Made by a program: the position numbers and the translations under genes
NCBI RefSeq assembly: GCF_036881715.1
Contig: NZ_JBAKBF010000008.1
Location: forward strand, 177,615-241,614
From: Pannonibacter anstelovis
GTDB lineage: Bacteria > Pseudomonadota > Alphaproteobacteria > Rhizobiales > Stappiaceae
Length of the DNA: 64,000 nucleotides
Reading direction: 5' to 3'
Shown here: positions 51,125-59,328 of the stretch, piece by piece
Position numbering within the stretch: position 1 is the stretch's first letter
How the letters are laid out: every line of letters begins with the position of its first letter
The notes under the pieces: model-generated
Seen by the model: only the letters and a program-made list of their open reading frames with translations
Database searches by the model: none
Told to the model about the DNA's origin: nothing

Positions 51125-51595
51125 CTATGGCGTGCGGCTGATGCCGGACTTGACGCGGCGCAGGGGGATGGAGCTTTCGATGCTGGAAACGCAGGCAAGC
51201 TTCGTCAGCCGGCCGGTGAGAAAGGCCTCGAATCCCGCCAGGCCATCCGTCACCACCCGCAGCAGATAGTCCCGGTTGCCGGTCATAAGCCAGCAGTCCA
51301 CCACCTCTGGAAAGGTGCGCACTGCCTCCTCGAACTGGGCTAGCGCCTGATCGACCTGCCGGTCGAGCTTCACCGACACGAAAACGGAGACGGAAAAGCC
51401 CAGCGCCGCCTCGTCGATGAGGGCCGCGTAGCCGGTGATGATGCCTTGCGCCTCCAGCTGGCGCACACGTCTTGCCACCGGCGTCGGGCTCAGCCCCACC
51501 CGCTCGCTCAACTCCTGCACGGTCAGGCGGCCATTGGCGCCCAGCTCCCGCAGGATACGGACATCAAATTCGTCAATCCTGACTGATTCCACCAC
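51125..51595 (-). CDS. Lrp/AsnC family regulator (MdeR-like)
   Basis: 156 residues. The N-terminal helix-turn-helix is IDEFDVRILRELGANGRLTV with LSERVGLSPTPVARRVRQLE, and the C-terminal RAM ligand domain includes VVDCWLMTGNRDYLLRVV. Lrp proteins sense amino acids as octamers. It is divergent from a homodimeric E1-type gene, the same arrangement as mdeR-mdeB in Pseudomonas putida. The GTG at 51595 (or 51592) fits family length; the longer frame to 51934 is not used. Confidence 0.9.
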   Translation of the reverse strand: MVESVRIDEFDVRILRELGANGRLTVQELSERVGLSPTPVARRVRQLEAQGIITGYAALIDEAALGFSVSVFVSVKLDRQVDQALAQFEEAVRTFPEVVDCWLMTGNRDYLLRVVTDGLAGFEAFLTGRLTKLACVSSIESSIPLRRVKSGISRTP

Positions 51596-51709
51596 TAAAC
51601 ATCCGAAATTGGAGAAAACCGGCAAAACACTGCATCCGAAAGCCGGAAATAGCAAGGACTCGCTCCCCCGCCTCATCACATGATGGAATGCCGGAAGGAG
51701 AGAACAACC

Positions 51710-54094
51710 ATGTCCCATCAGCATCTCAAGACCATCGAGCAGCGCCTGCTCTGGCTGTCGCACTGGATGATCCACAACGCCAACCATCTGCGGCCCAAGG
51801 CGGACGGCATCAAGATCGGCGGCCATCAGGCATCCTCCGCCTCGATGGTGTCGATCATGACGGCGCTCTACTTCTCGGCCCTGCGGCCTGAGGACAGGGT
51901 GGCGGTGAAGCCGCACGCCGGGCCGGTGTTCCATGCGATGCAGTACCTGATGGGCAACATCGTTCGCGAGAAACTGGAAAACTTTCGCGGTTACGGCGGC
52001 GTGCAGAGCTACCCGAGCCGCACCAAGGACGTGGATGACGTGGATTTCTCAACCGGCTCGGTCGGTCTTGGCGTCGCCATCACCTCCTTCGCCTCCATCG
52101 TGCAGGACTACATCTCCGGCAAGAGCTGGGGCAAGGATCTGCGGCAGGGCCGCATGATTGCGCTGATGGGCGATGCGGAGGTGGACGAAGGCAATGTGCA
52201 CGAGTGCCTGCAGGAGGGCTGGAAGCACGACCTGCGCAATGTCTGGTGGATCATCGACTATAACCGCCAGTCCCTTGACGGCGTGGTGCATGAGGGCCTG
52301 TGGGCCCGCATCGAAAAGATCTTCGAGGCCTTCGGCTGGGATGTGGTGAAGGTGAAATATGGCGTGCTGCAGCGCGCCGCCTTTGCCGAACCGGGCGGCG
52401 AGCGCCTGCGCGCCTGGATCGACGCCTGTCCGAACCAGCTCTACTCCGCCCTCACCTTCAGCGGCGGCGCGGTCTGGCGCCAGCGGCTGATGGATGACCT
52501 TGGTGACCAGGGCGAGGTCTCTGCCCTCATCGCCCGGCGCAGTGATGCAGAGCTTGCTGCATTGATGGAAAACCTCGGCGGCAACTGCGTGGAAACCATG
52601 GCGCAGACCTTCGACAGCATCACGCATGACCGGCCGGTCTGTTTTCTCGCCTATACGGTGAAGGGCTGGGGCACGCCGATTGCCGGGCACAAGGACAACC
52701 ACGGCGGCCTGATGACCAAGGCGCAGATGCAGGACTGGCAGGCCCATATGGGCGTGCCGGAGGGGCAGGAATGGGAGCCTTTTGCCGGCGTAAAGGACAA
52801 GGCCGGGCTCCAGGCTTTCCTGAAGACCGTACCCTTTTTCGCCGCAGGCCGCCGCCACCGCACCAGTGACAGGGTGAGCGTACCTGCCCTGCCTGCGCCT
52901 TCGGCCGAACGCGAGACCTCCACCCAGATGGCCTTCAGCCGCATTCTGGATGATATCGGCCGCCAGAAGAGCGATCTGGCGGAGCGTATCGTCACTCTGT
53001 CCCCGGACGTCACCGGCACCACCGGCCTCGGCCCCTGGGTCAACCGGCGCAAACTATGGGCGCGAAACGCCAGAGCCGATCTCTTCCGCGCCCAGAACAT
53101 TCCGTCCACCGCCAAATGGGACTTTGCCCCGGAAGGCCAGCACATCGAGCTGGGCATTGCGGAGATGAACCTCTTCCTGCAGCTTGCAGCCGCAGGGCTT
53201 GCCTCGCCCCTCTTCGGCAAGCGGCTGCTGCCAGTCGGCACGGTCTATGATCCCTTCGTCTGCCGCGGCCTCGATGCCCTCAACTACGCCTGCTATCAGG
53301 ATGCCCGCTTCCTCATCGCAGGAACACCCTCGGGCGTGACACTCGCTCCCGAAGGCGGCGCGCACCAGTCGATCAACACCCCGCTCATCGGCATGTCGCA
53401 GGACGGGCTCGCCTCTTTCGAGCCTGCCTTTGCCACCGAACTGGCGCTGATCATGGGCTGGGCCTTCGACTACATGCAGCGCGAGGGTGACGCTGCGCCT
53501 GATCCGGCGAACCTGCTGCCGGATGCCAAGGGCGGTGCGGTCTATCTGCGTCTCACGACAAGGCCCATCGAGCAGGCCACGCTTCCGGCAGGTGAAGGTT
53601 TCGCCAGCGATGTCATCAACGGTGCCTACTGGCTGCGCCCGCCGGGGCCGAACTGCGAGGTGGTGATTGCCTATCAGGGCGCCGTGGCGCCGGAGGCGAT
53701 TGCCGCTGCTGGCTATGTCGGCGAAGGCCGCCGCGATGTGGCCGTGCTGGCCGTCACCTCCGCCGGGCGCCTGCATTCCGGCTGGACGGCGGCGCAGCGC
53801 ATGCGCCGCAAGGGCGAGCTGCCGCCCTTTGGCCCGGCGAGCCATGCAGAGCGCCTGCTGTGGAACCTGCCGCGCCATTGCAAGCTGGTCACGGTGATCG
53901 ACGGCCACCCGGCCACACTTTCCTGGCTTGGCAGCGTGTGCGGCCACCAGACGCTGGCGCTGGGTGTGGAGCATTTCGGCCAGACAGGCACCATCGGCGA
54001 TCTCTACCGCCACTTCGGCATCGACACGGCCTCGATCGTTGCCGCTGTCTCCAGCCTCACCGCAGGCCGCCAGCTCCGGCAGGTGCCAGCCTGA
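51710..54094 (+). CDS. Homodimeric E1-type 2-oxoacid dehydrogenase (MdeB-like)
   Basis: 794 residues related to AceE and transketolases. The ThDP motif is MGDAEVDEGNVHECLQ to IIDYNRQSLDG (Gly-Asp-x-Glu start and Asn end), with GSVGLGVAITSFAS, HKDNHGG and HIELGIAEMNLFLQ as further landmarks. The best analogue by neighbourhood is MdeB, which decarboxylates 2-oxobutyrate from methionine gamma-lyase; here no mdeA and no E2/E3 genes are near. AAGGAG before ATG 51710 supports the start. Pyruvate as substrate is possible. Confidence 0.85.
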   Translation: MSHQHLKTIEQRLLWLSHWMIHNANHLRPKADGIKIGGHQASSASMVSIMTALYFSALRPEDRVAVKPHAGPVFHAMQYLMGNIVREKLENFRGYGGVQSYPSRTKDVDDVDFSTGSVGLGVAITSFASIVQDYISGKSWGKDLRQGRMIALMGDAEVDEGNVHECLQEGWKHDLRNVWWIIDYNRQSLDGVVHEGLWARIEKIFEAFGWDVVKVKYGVLQRAAFAEPGGERLRAWIDACPNQLYSALTFSGGAVWRQRLMDDLGDQGEVSALIARRSDAELAALMENLGGNCVETMAQTFDSITHDRPVCFLAYTVKGWGTPIAGHKDNHGGLMTKAQMQDWQAHMGVPEGQEWEPFAGVKDKAGLQAFLKTVPFFAAGRRHRTSDRVSVPALPAPSAERETSTQMAFSRILDDIGRQKSDLAERIVTLSPDVTGTTGLGPWVNRRKLWARNARADLFRAQNIPSTAKWDFAPEGQHIELGIAEMNLFLQLAAAGLASPLFGKRLLPVGTVYDPFVCRGLDALNYACYQDARFLIAGTPSGVTLAPEGGAHQSINTPLIGMSQDGLASFEPAFATELALIMGWAFDYMQREGDAAPDPANLLPDAKGGAVYLRLTTRPIEQATLPAGEGFASDVINGAYWLRPPGPNCEVVIAYQGAVAPEAIAAAGYVGEGRRDVAVLAVTSAGRLHSGWTAAQRMRRKGELPPFGPASHAERLLWNLPRHCKLVTVIDGHPATLSWLGSVCGHQTLALGVEHFGQTGTIGDLYRHFGIDTASIVAAVSSLTAGRQLRQVPA

Positions 54095-54100
54095 AACAGC

Positions 54101-54124
54101 AACGGGGAGCCAAGGCTCCCCGTT
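54101..54124. terminator. Hairpin between the E1 and L,D-transpeptidase genes
   Basis: AACGGGGAGCC-AA-GGCTCCCCGTT is a perfect 11-base stem with a 2-base gap (real loop four bases), six bases after the E1 stop. Convergent position suggests bidirectional termination; there is no long T-tract. Confidence 0.6.
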
Positions 54125-54142
54125 CATACATCCGAACAGCGT

Positions 54143-55240
54143 TCAGTCCTTGCCCACGTGCCGGTCGACCGGTTCCACAAGCATCTTGAACGGGTCAGCC
54201 AGCGCAGCTTCCGGGCGGCTGACCGGATAGGCGCGGTTGGAGGTGCGGGCAGCCAGAATCTCCGGTCCGTCGCGGCGCAGCAGCTCACGGAAGCTCGGAT
54301 GCATGCCCCCGTCCATATAGGACGACACATGCTCGCGGCGGCTTGAGGCAATCGCCTCGTCCACCTTCAGCTTTTCCGCCTCGAGCTGAGCTACCAGTTC
54401 CGGCTCCGGCGGCACGGCCACCTCCGGGCACGGCGCCAGCGGATTGCGCGGCGTGCCATTCTTGAATTCGGTATTGAAGACATAGCGTTTGCCGCAGGCG
54501 GCCACCTTCGGCTGCTGCTTCGTCAGCTCGAAACTGTCGTAGCCTTCCTTCAGCGTCCGCCAGAAGGACATTTCCGGGTCGGACCTGTGCAGCGCCATGT
54601 TTTCCGCCGTCATGCGGAAAGGATAGGCCTGCACCTGAAAGGCTGGCTGACCGGAGGCCAGGGCCTTGGCAACGATCGCATAAATCTCGCCTACGGCCTG
54701 ATCGGTCATGGCATAGCAGCCGGAAGACGAGCAGGCGCCATGCACCATCAGCGCATCGCCCGTATAGCCAAGCGCCGATTCCAGCCGGTTGGGATAACCC
54801 AGATTGAACGAGACATAATACTGCGACCGCGGATTCAGCATCCCCGCCGACACATGATAGAAGCCCTCCGGCGCCTGACGGTCACCGGCTTTCCGCTTCG
54901 GCCCCAGCTTTCCGGACCAGCGGCACATGGGATAGGTCTTGAACAGGGCGTAGCGGCCGGTCTTGTCCACCTTCCAGACCTCCAGCTCGCTCTCTTTCTT
55001 GAAGATGCGGACAAGCACCGGACTTTCCGGCTTCATGTCCTTCTTCGCCATTTCGGAGATCGTGGCACTGGAAAGGCGCGGCGCATTGCGCGACAGGTTT
55101 TCGTAATCCGATCCGGCACAGCCGGCGAGGGCAAGCGCCATCACACCCGCAATGGCAAGCTTGCGCAAGGGCCGGAGACCCTGTCTCGAACGGCCTTGGT
55201 TCTGAATGGATGTGCCGGGCAGATGGAACAGCGAACTCAT
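54143..55240 (-). CDS. L,D-transpeptidase family lipoprotein (YafK-like)
   Basis: 365 residues. The N-terminus has a basic stretch then GVMALALAGC, a lipoprotein signal. The YkuD-type catalytic site is HGACSSSGCYAM with His167 and nucleophile Cys175; ILVRIFKKESELEVW-like and YPMCRWSGKLGPKRKAGDRQ segments precede it. Relatives include E. coli YafK/DpaA, which detaches Braun lipoprotein, and crosslinking L,D-transpeptidases. The 180-residue C-terminal part (with AACGKRYVFNTEF) has no clear motif. The frame extends to 55294; ATG 55240 is chosen. Confidence 0.86.
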   Translation of the reverse strand: MSSLFHLPGTSIQNQGRSRQGLRPLRKLAIAGVMALALAGCAGSDYENLSRNAPRLSSATISEMAKKDMKPESPVLVRIFKKESELEVWKVDKTGRYALFKTYPMCRWSGKLGPKRKAGDRQAPEGFYHVSAGMLNPRSQYYVSFNLGYPNRLESALGYTGDALMVHGACSSSGCYAMTDQAVGEIYAIVAKALASGQPAFQVQAYPFRMTAENMALHRSDPEMSFWRTLKEGYDSFELTKQQPKVAACGKRYVFNTEFKNGTPRNPLAPCPEVAVPPEPELVAQLEAEKLKVDEAIASSRREHVSSYMDGGMHPSFRELLRRDGPEILAARTSNRAYPVSRPEAALADPFKMLVEPVDRHVGKD

Positions 55241-55459
55241 TCTGACAGTATCTTCAGCTTGCGGTCCTGAGCCCCCCAGAGCGGGTGGTCGCATGGATAT
55301 GCGTCAAGATCAACCGAACTTATTACCGGCGCGTTAAGGATGTGAACACGTTCAGGTGAGCGGCGGAACAAAGCCGAAAGACAACACTGGATTGACCGGC
55401 AGAGCCTGAAGGGCATTGACGGGCAATTTCCCGTTGCAGAAACTTCAAGGCTTCATACG

Positions 55460-55885
55460 TCAGGTGCCGTCACTCTCTTCAAACTCCTGATAGACCTGCG
55501 CACTGGTGAGCGCGGCCCACACATAGGGCACGATCTGGCCACGCAAGGCACCAGGATCGAACATGCCGATTTCGGAAATCTTGTCAGGCTCGCAGATCTG
55601 CCAGGCAGCGGGCATACACTGTGCCTTGAAGAAATAATCAATATAGATCCGGCCCGGCAGGCGGCGGTGCAATACCTTGGCAAAGGACACATCGCCGGGA
55701 GACAGCCTCACGCCGATTTCCTCCTCGACTTCGCGCACCAGGGCTTCCAGCGGGGTCTCTGGCGGCTCCACATGACCGGCAACAAGACTGAGAAAGCCGG
55801 GATAGTAGGCGCTGCCAGCACGCCGGATCATTAGATGCTTGCCGTCTTTCTCATGGATAAGATGAGTGGACACCTGTGTCTGCAT
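55460..55885 (-). CDS. NUDIX hydrolase
   Basis: About 141 residues with a perfect Nudix box: GHVEPPETPLEALVREVEEE then IGV (G-x5-E-x7-R-E-x-x-E-E-x-G-x). The family cleaves nucleoside diphosphates linked to another group; the substrate is unknown. The N-terminus STHLIHEKDGKHLMIRRAGS is typical of NTP-binding members. The start is ATG 55885 (a longer frame reaches 55909). It is monocistronic. Confidence 0.87.
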   Translation of the reverse strand: MQTQVSTHLIHEKDGKHLMIRRAGSAYYPGFLSLVAGHVEPPETPLEALVREVEEEIGVRLSPGDVSFAKVLHRRLPGRIYIDYFFKAQCMPAAWQICEPDKISEIGMFDPGALRGQIVPYVWAALTSAQVYQEFEESDGT

Positions 55886-56008
55886 CAGTCCTGCCTTCCT
55901 TGTCCACAATGGCTGCTTTGTAGCGGGGAAGAGTGATACTGGATAGCGCCTTACGGTGTTCCGGGCAGTTCGATGTCAGCCAACTCACGGCCGCACATCC
56001 GCCATCCG

Positions 56009-56842
56009 TCAAAAGCCAGCGCCCTTGCGGAACCGTGCGGGCGGAAGGCCGGTGAGGCGGCGGAAGTCGCGGGAGAAGTGATAGGGATCCGCATAGCCGC
56101 AGGCGGCGGCAACCTCTGCCACGGTTCCGGAGCTTTCCGTCAGCGCCCGCTTGGCGGCCGTGATGCGCTCATGGCGCAGGAAGTCCATCGGTGTCGTGCC
56201 CGTGGCCGCCCGGAAGGCCCGGAAAAGCTGGGAAGGGCTGAGCCCGCTCAATGCCGCCAGCTCCCCGATTCGCCAGGGATGGGAAAGACCGGCGCGCAGG
56301 CGCTCCATCAGCGCGGCGATACGCGGATCCTGCGAGCCCCCTTCATCCACCGGACGTCCGGCCGCCAGCCGTGAAACAATGAGCGCCACCTGCGCATTCA
56401 CCAGAGCGTCCACCGCAGGTCCGCCCTGCTGCGCCAGCTGCAGCACAGCCGCAAACGCAGCTTCCATGTCTTTGCCGCCATCAGGCAGAAACAGCGGCTG
56501 GCGCGCCACATCCAGCACCCGGTGCAGCGCATCAAGCCCGGCGCCGCGCAGGCCCAGCCAGTAATAGCGCCAGCGGCCCTCCCCCTCCGCGCCATGGGCA
56601 TAAGGCCTTGATGTGTCGAGCCAGGCCACCATGCCCGGCAGGACCGCGTGTGTGGCACCGCCCGTCTCGATCCAGCCCTGCCCTTGCGTTGCGATGAGCA
56701 GCACGTGATCGCGGTAGCGCTTGCGCGTCGGCTCTGCGCCGGGCAGCGCCAGCCCGTGACCGGCCGCCTGCAGCGCATAGGGAAGCACCGCCGCCAGCGC
56801 ACCGGGGGTGTGAAAGGCGATCTCTTCACGCTCGTCCATCAT
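56009..56842 (-). CDS. AraC family transcriptional regulator
   Basis: 277 residues. The N-terminal cupin-like sensor (about 20-110) includes HVLLIATQGQGWIETGG. The C-terminal AraC domain (about 175-270) has LAALSGLSPSQLFRAFRAAT and the signature VAEVAAACGYADPYHFSRDF. It is divergent from a cytochrome P450 gene with a 108-base gap, so it likely controls the P450-ferredoxin pair in response to a small ligand. Confidence 0.9.
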   Translation of the reverse strand: MMDEREEIAFHTPGALAAVLPYALQAAGHGLALPGAEPTRKRYRDHVLLIATQGQGWIETGGATHAVLPGMVAWLDTSRPYAHGAEGEGRWRYYWLGLRGAGLDALHRVLDVARQPLFLPDGGKDMEAAFAAVLQLAQQGGPAVDALVNAQVALIVSRLAAGRPVDEGGSQDPRIAALMERLRAGLSHPWRIGELAALSGLSPSQLFRAFRAATGTTPMDFLRHERITAAKRALTESSGTVAEVAAACGYADPYHFSRDFRRLTGLPPARFRKGAGF

Positions 56843-56950
56843 GCCCCGACGATGCGGGACCTTGCGAGTTTTGTCCAGCTTTTGCGTCGATCCTGCATTT
56901 TCGCCCGGGTTTTCAGAGGTTATCTTCCGCGCCTTGAGGGAGATTTTATC

Positions 56951-58210
56951 ATGTCAGGTTCCGCAAGCGGCGCAGCGCCGTCACAGGGTGAGTTTGTCTT
57001 TGCGCCGCTGGAGCCTGCCTTTGCGGCGGATCCCTATGCCGCCTATGCGCAGCTGCGGGCGCGCGAGGGGCTGACGTGGTTCCCCGATTTCAAGATCCAT
57101 CTCGCCTCCCGCTTCGAGGATGTGTCGGCCATCGTCATGGACAAGCGCATGGTGCGCTCGCTGGACGGGCTGGCGAGCCCTGAAGAGATCGCCGCTGAAA
57201 AGCGCGCTGGAAACTGGCACGACATGCCCCACCATTCGCGCTTCGTGCAGTTCAGCCTGCTGGACAGCGACGGCGAGGTGCATGACCGGCTGCGCAAGGC
57301 CGTGTTCCGCCTGTTCACCCCGGCCATGATCGCCAAACTGCGCGACAGCATTCAGGCCTACGTGGACGGGCTGGTGGACCGCCTGCTGGAACAGCGGGAC
57401 ATCGACTTTGTGGAAGATCTGGCAGCGCAGGTGCCCGGCCACATCATCGGGCGGCTGCTCGGCGTGCCGGATGAGGACTGCCCGCAGCTGCGCATCTGGT
57501 CCGAGAATATCGTCCAGTTCTTCGATATCGACCGGTCGGACGCCCGCAAGCAGCTGGCCGAAACCGCGACCACCGAATTCTACACCTATCTCACCGCGCT
57601 GAAGGCCGAGCGGCTGAAGGCACCGCGCGAGGATCTCATTTCCGAGCTGATCCGCGCTGAAGGCTCCGGGCTATTCAGCGAGGACGAGTTCATCTCCACG
57701 TGCATGCTCATCCTGATGGCCGGGCACGGCTCCACCATCGACGTGCTGGGTTCAGGGATGCACTGCCTGTTCCGCTTTCCGGACGAGCGGGAGAGGCTGA
57801 AGGCCGATCCCGGCCTGCTGCCCACCGCCGTGCAGGAGATGTTCCGTTTCGAATCGCCCCTGCCCTTCTTCCACCGCTATGCGACGGAGGACGTGACCAT
57901 CGCCGGCACAACCTATCCGCGCGGAACAAAGTTCGGCCTGCTCTATGGCGCGGCCAACCGCGACCCGGCGGCCTTTGCCGATGCGGACCGGTTTGACGCG
58001 GGCCGCAAGCCCAACCGGCATCTGGCCTTTGGCGGCGGCGCGCATTTCTGCCTGGGCAACCATCTGGCACGGCTGGACATGGAAATCATCTTCGCCACCC
58101 TGCTGCGCCGCTGCGCAAGGCTGGAACTGGCCGAAGACCAGGTGGACTACAAGCGCGGCCTGTCCGTGCGCGGACCCAAGCGCCTCAACCTGCATCTGGC
58201 TCCTGCCTGA
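56951..58210 (+). CDS. Cytochrome P450
   Basis: 419 residues of a soluble bacterial P450. The heme Cys loop is HLAFGGGAHFCLGNHLARLD, the K-helix ExxR is QEMFRFESP, and the I-helix reads LILMAGHGSTID. The usual acid-alcohol pair (Asp/Glu-Thr) is here Gly-Ser, which is unusual. The frame opens far upstream at 56648, overlapping the divergent AraC gene; ATG 56951 (MSGSASGAAP) gives the normal length. A ferredoxin gene follows 31 bases downstream. Substrate unknown. Confidence 0.92.
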   Translation: MSGSASGAAPSQGEFVFAPLEPAFAADPYAAYAQLRAREGLTWFPDFKIHLASRFEDVSAIVMDKRMVRSLDGLASPEEIAAEKRAGNWHDMPHHSRFVQFSLLDSDGEVHDRLRKAVFRLFTPAMIAKLRDSIQAYVDGLVDRLLEQRDIDFVEDLAAQVPGHIIGRLLGVPDEDCPQLRIWSENIVQFFDIDRSDARKQLAETATTEFYTYLTALKAERLKAPREDLISELIRAEGSGLFSEDEFISTCMLILMAGHGSTIDVLGSGMHCLFRFPDERERLKADPGLLPTAVQEMFRFESPLPFFHRYATEDVTIAGTTYPRGTKFGLLYGAANRDPAAFADADRFDAGRKPNRHLAFGGGAHFCLGNHLARLDMEIIFATLLRRCARLELAEDQVDYKRGLSVRGPKRLNLHLAPA

Positions 58211-58241
58211 GCCTTTACAGCTACCAACCGGACACGCCCCC

Positions 58242-58562
58242 ATGCCCCGTATCATCTTCCAGTCCGCCGATGGCACCCGCACCGAAGTGGAGGCCGCAAG
58301 CGGCCAGAGCCTGATGAGTGCCGCCGTTGCTCATGGCATCGAGGAAATCGCCGCCGAATGCGGCGGTGCCTGCGCCTGCGGCACCTGCCACTGCTACATC
58401 CCCGAGGGACAGGGCATCGCTCTGCCGGAGGCGGAAGAGATGGAGCTCGCGATGATTGAATGCGTCATCGACCCGCGCCCGCAAAGCCGCCTCACCTGCC
58501 AGGTCACCGTCAGCGAGGCCATGGACGGGCTCGTGGTGGAGCTTCCCGCCAGCCAGCACTGA
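58242..58562 (+). CDS. 2Fe-2S ferredoxin (adrenodoxin type)
   Basis: 106 residues with the C-x5-C-x2-C ... C cluster in ECGGACACGTCHCYIP and RLTCQ. It resembles putidaredoxin and other P450 electron donors. It follows the P450 gene directly, so the pair forms an electron-transfer unit, but no ferredoxin reductase gene is nearby and a general one must supply electrons. The longer overlapping frame from 57945 is rejected; the ATG at 58242 fits family length. Confidence 0.92.
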   Translation: MPRIIFQSADGTRTEVEAASGQSLMSAAVAHGIEEIAAECGGACACGTCHCYIPEGQGIALPEAEEMELAMIECVIDPRPQSRLTCQVTVSEAMDGLVVELPASQH

Positions 58563-58713
58563 AGCTGGAACGATTGCTTGCCTCGCCGTTTTGAAGAGCC
58601 TCCCTCTCGTGGCGAAGATCCGGAAATACCCTGCCAGATTCAACAGGGAGACTCGCTGCTGCTTTCAGGCTATAGGTAGGCTTGTTCACGTTTTACCCCA
58701 ATTCTGCCGAGTG

Positions 58714-59328
58714 ATGAGCAACAGTCCGTCAGTCTCCCTTCCCGCTCTGGCCCCGGACCGGGTGCATGAAGCCTCAGGCCCGGCAGCGCTGGCTTTTGCG
58801 CTGCTGCAGGCGGCGCAACCGCGTGAGGGCAAGGGAACGGACAAGGCGGTGCTGCTGATCGTGCCCACCCATCTGCGCGGCGGACTGCTGCCCTCGGGCG
58901 TTGCGCCGCTGATAGACCCCAGCCGCCTGATTACCGTGTTCGCCCCCACGCAAACGGATCAGTTGTGGAGCATGGAAGAGGCGCTGCGCTCCGGCGCAGT
59001 GCATGCGGTCATTACCCTGACGGAAAAGCCCCTGACCCTGACGCAGGGCCGCCGCCTGCAGCTGGCCGCAGAAAGCGGGCGCACGCTGGGCCTGCTCGTC
59101 ACCGGACAGGAGGGCGGCAGCAACGCCAGCGAAACCCGCTGGCTCTGCGTGCCCCTGTGGGACGAGGTGGACTCGACTCTGCAAGCCTGGTCACTTATAA
59201 AGAACAAAAGAGGAACAAATGGCAGCTGGACGGTGCGCCTGAATGACAAGAGCTCTGGCACGGCGGGTGTTGTGCATCTGGTTTCCCAGACTGGCGAGCG
59301 ACCGCATCCTGAGGCTGCGGCCTCATGA
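58714..59328 (+). CDS. imuA: ImuA (RecA-like accessory protein of the DnaE2 mutasome)
   Basis: 204 residues. Weak similarity to the RecA fold: a degenerate ATPase core with AVLLIVPTHLRGGLLPSG and LLVTGQEGGSNASETRWLC. I recognise it mainly because imuB and dnaE2 follow without a gap. ImuA and ImuB recruit DnaE2 to damaged DNA for SOS mutagenesis. It overlaps imuB by 86 bases. A frame continuing back to 58456 is rejected as ferredoxin out-of-frame. No classic LexA box is seen upstream. Confidence 0.82.
   Translation: MSNSPSVSLPALAPDRVHEASGPAALAFALLQAAQPREGKGTDKAVLLIVPTHLRGGLLPSGVAPLIDPSRLITVFAPTQTDQLWSMEEALRSGAVHAVITLTEKPLTLTQGRRLQLAAESGRTLGLLVTGQEGGSNASETRWLCVPLWDEVDSTLQAWSLIKNKRGTNGSWTVRLNDKSSGTAGVVHLVSQTGERPHPEAAAS

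Noticed and set aside
58563..58713. LexA box upstream of imuA
   Set aside because: Only a single GTTC half-site (58684-58687) is present; the alphaproteobacterial GTTC-N7-GTTC pattern is not found, so SOS control cannot be claimed from this sequence.
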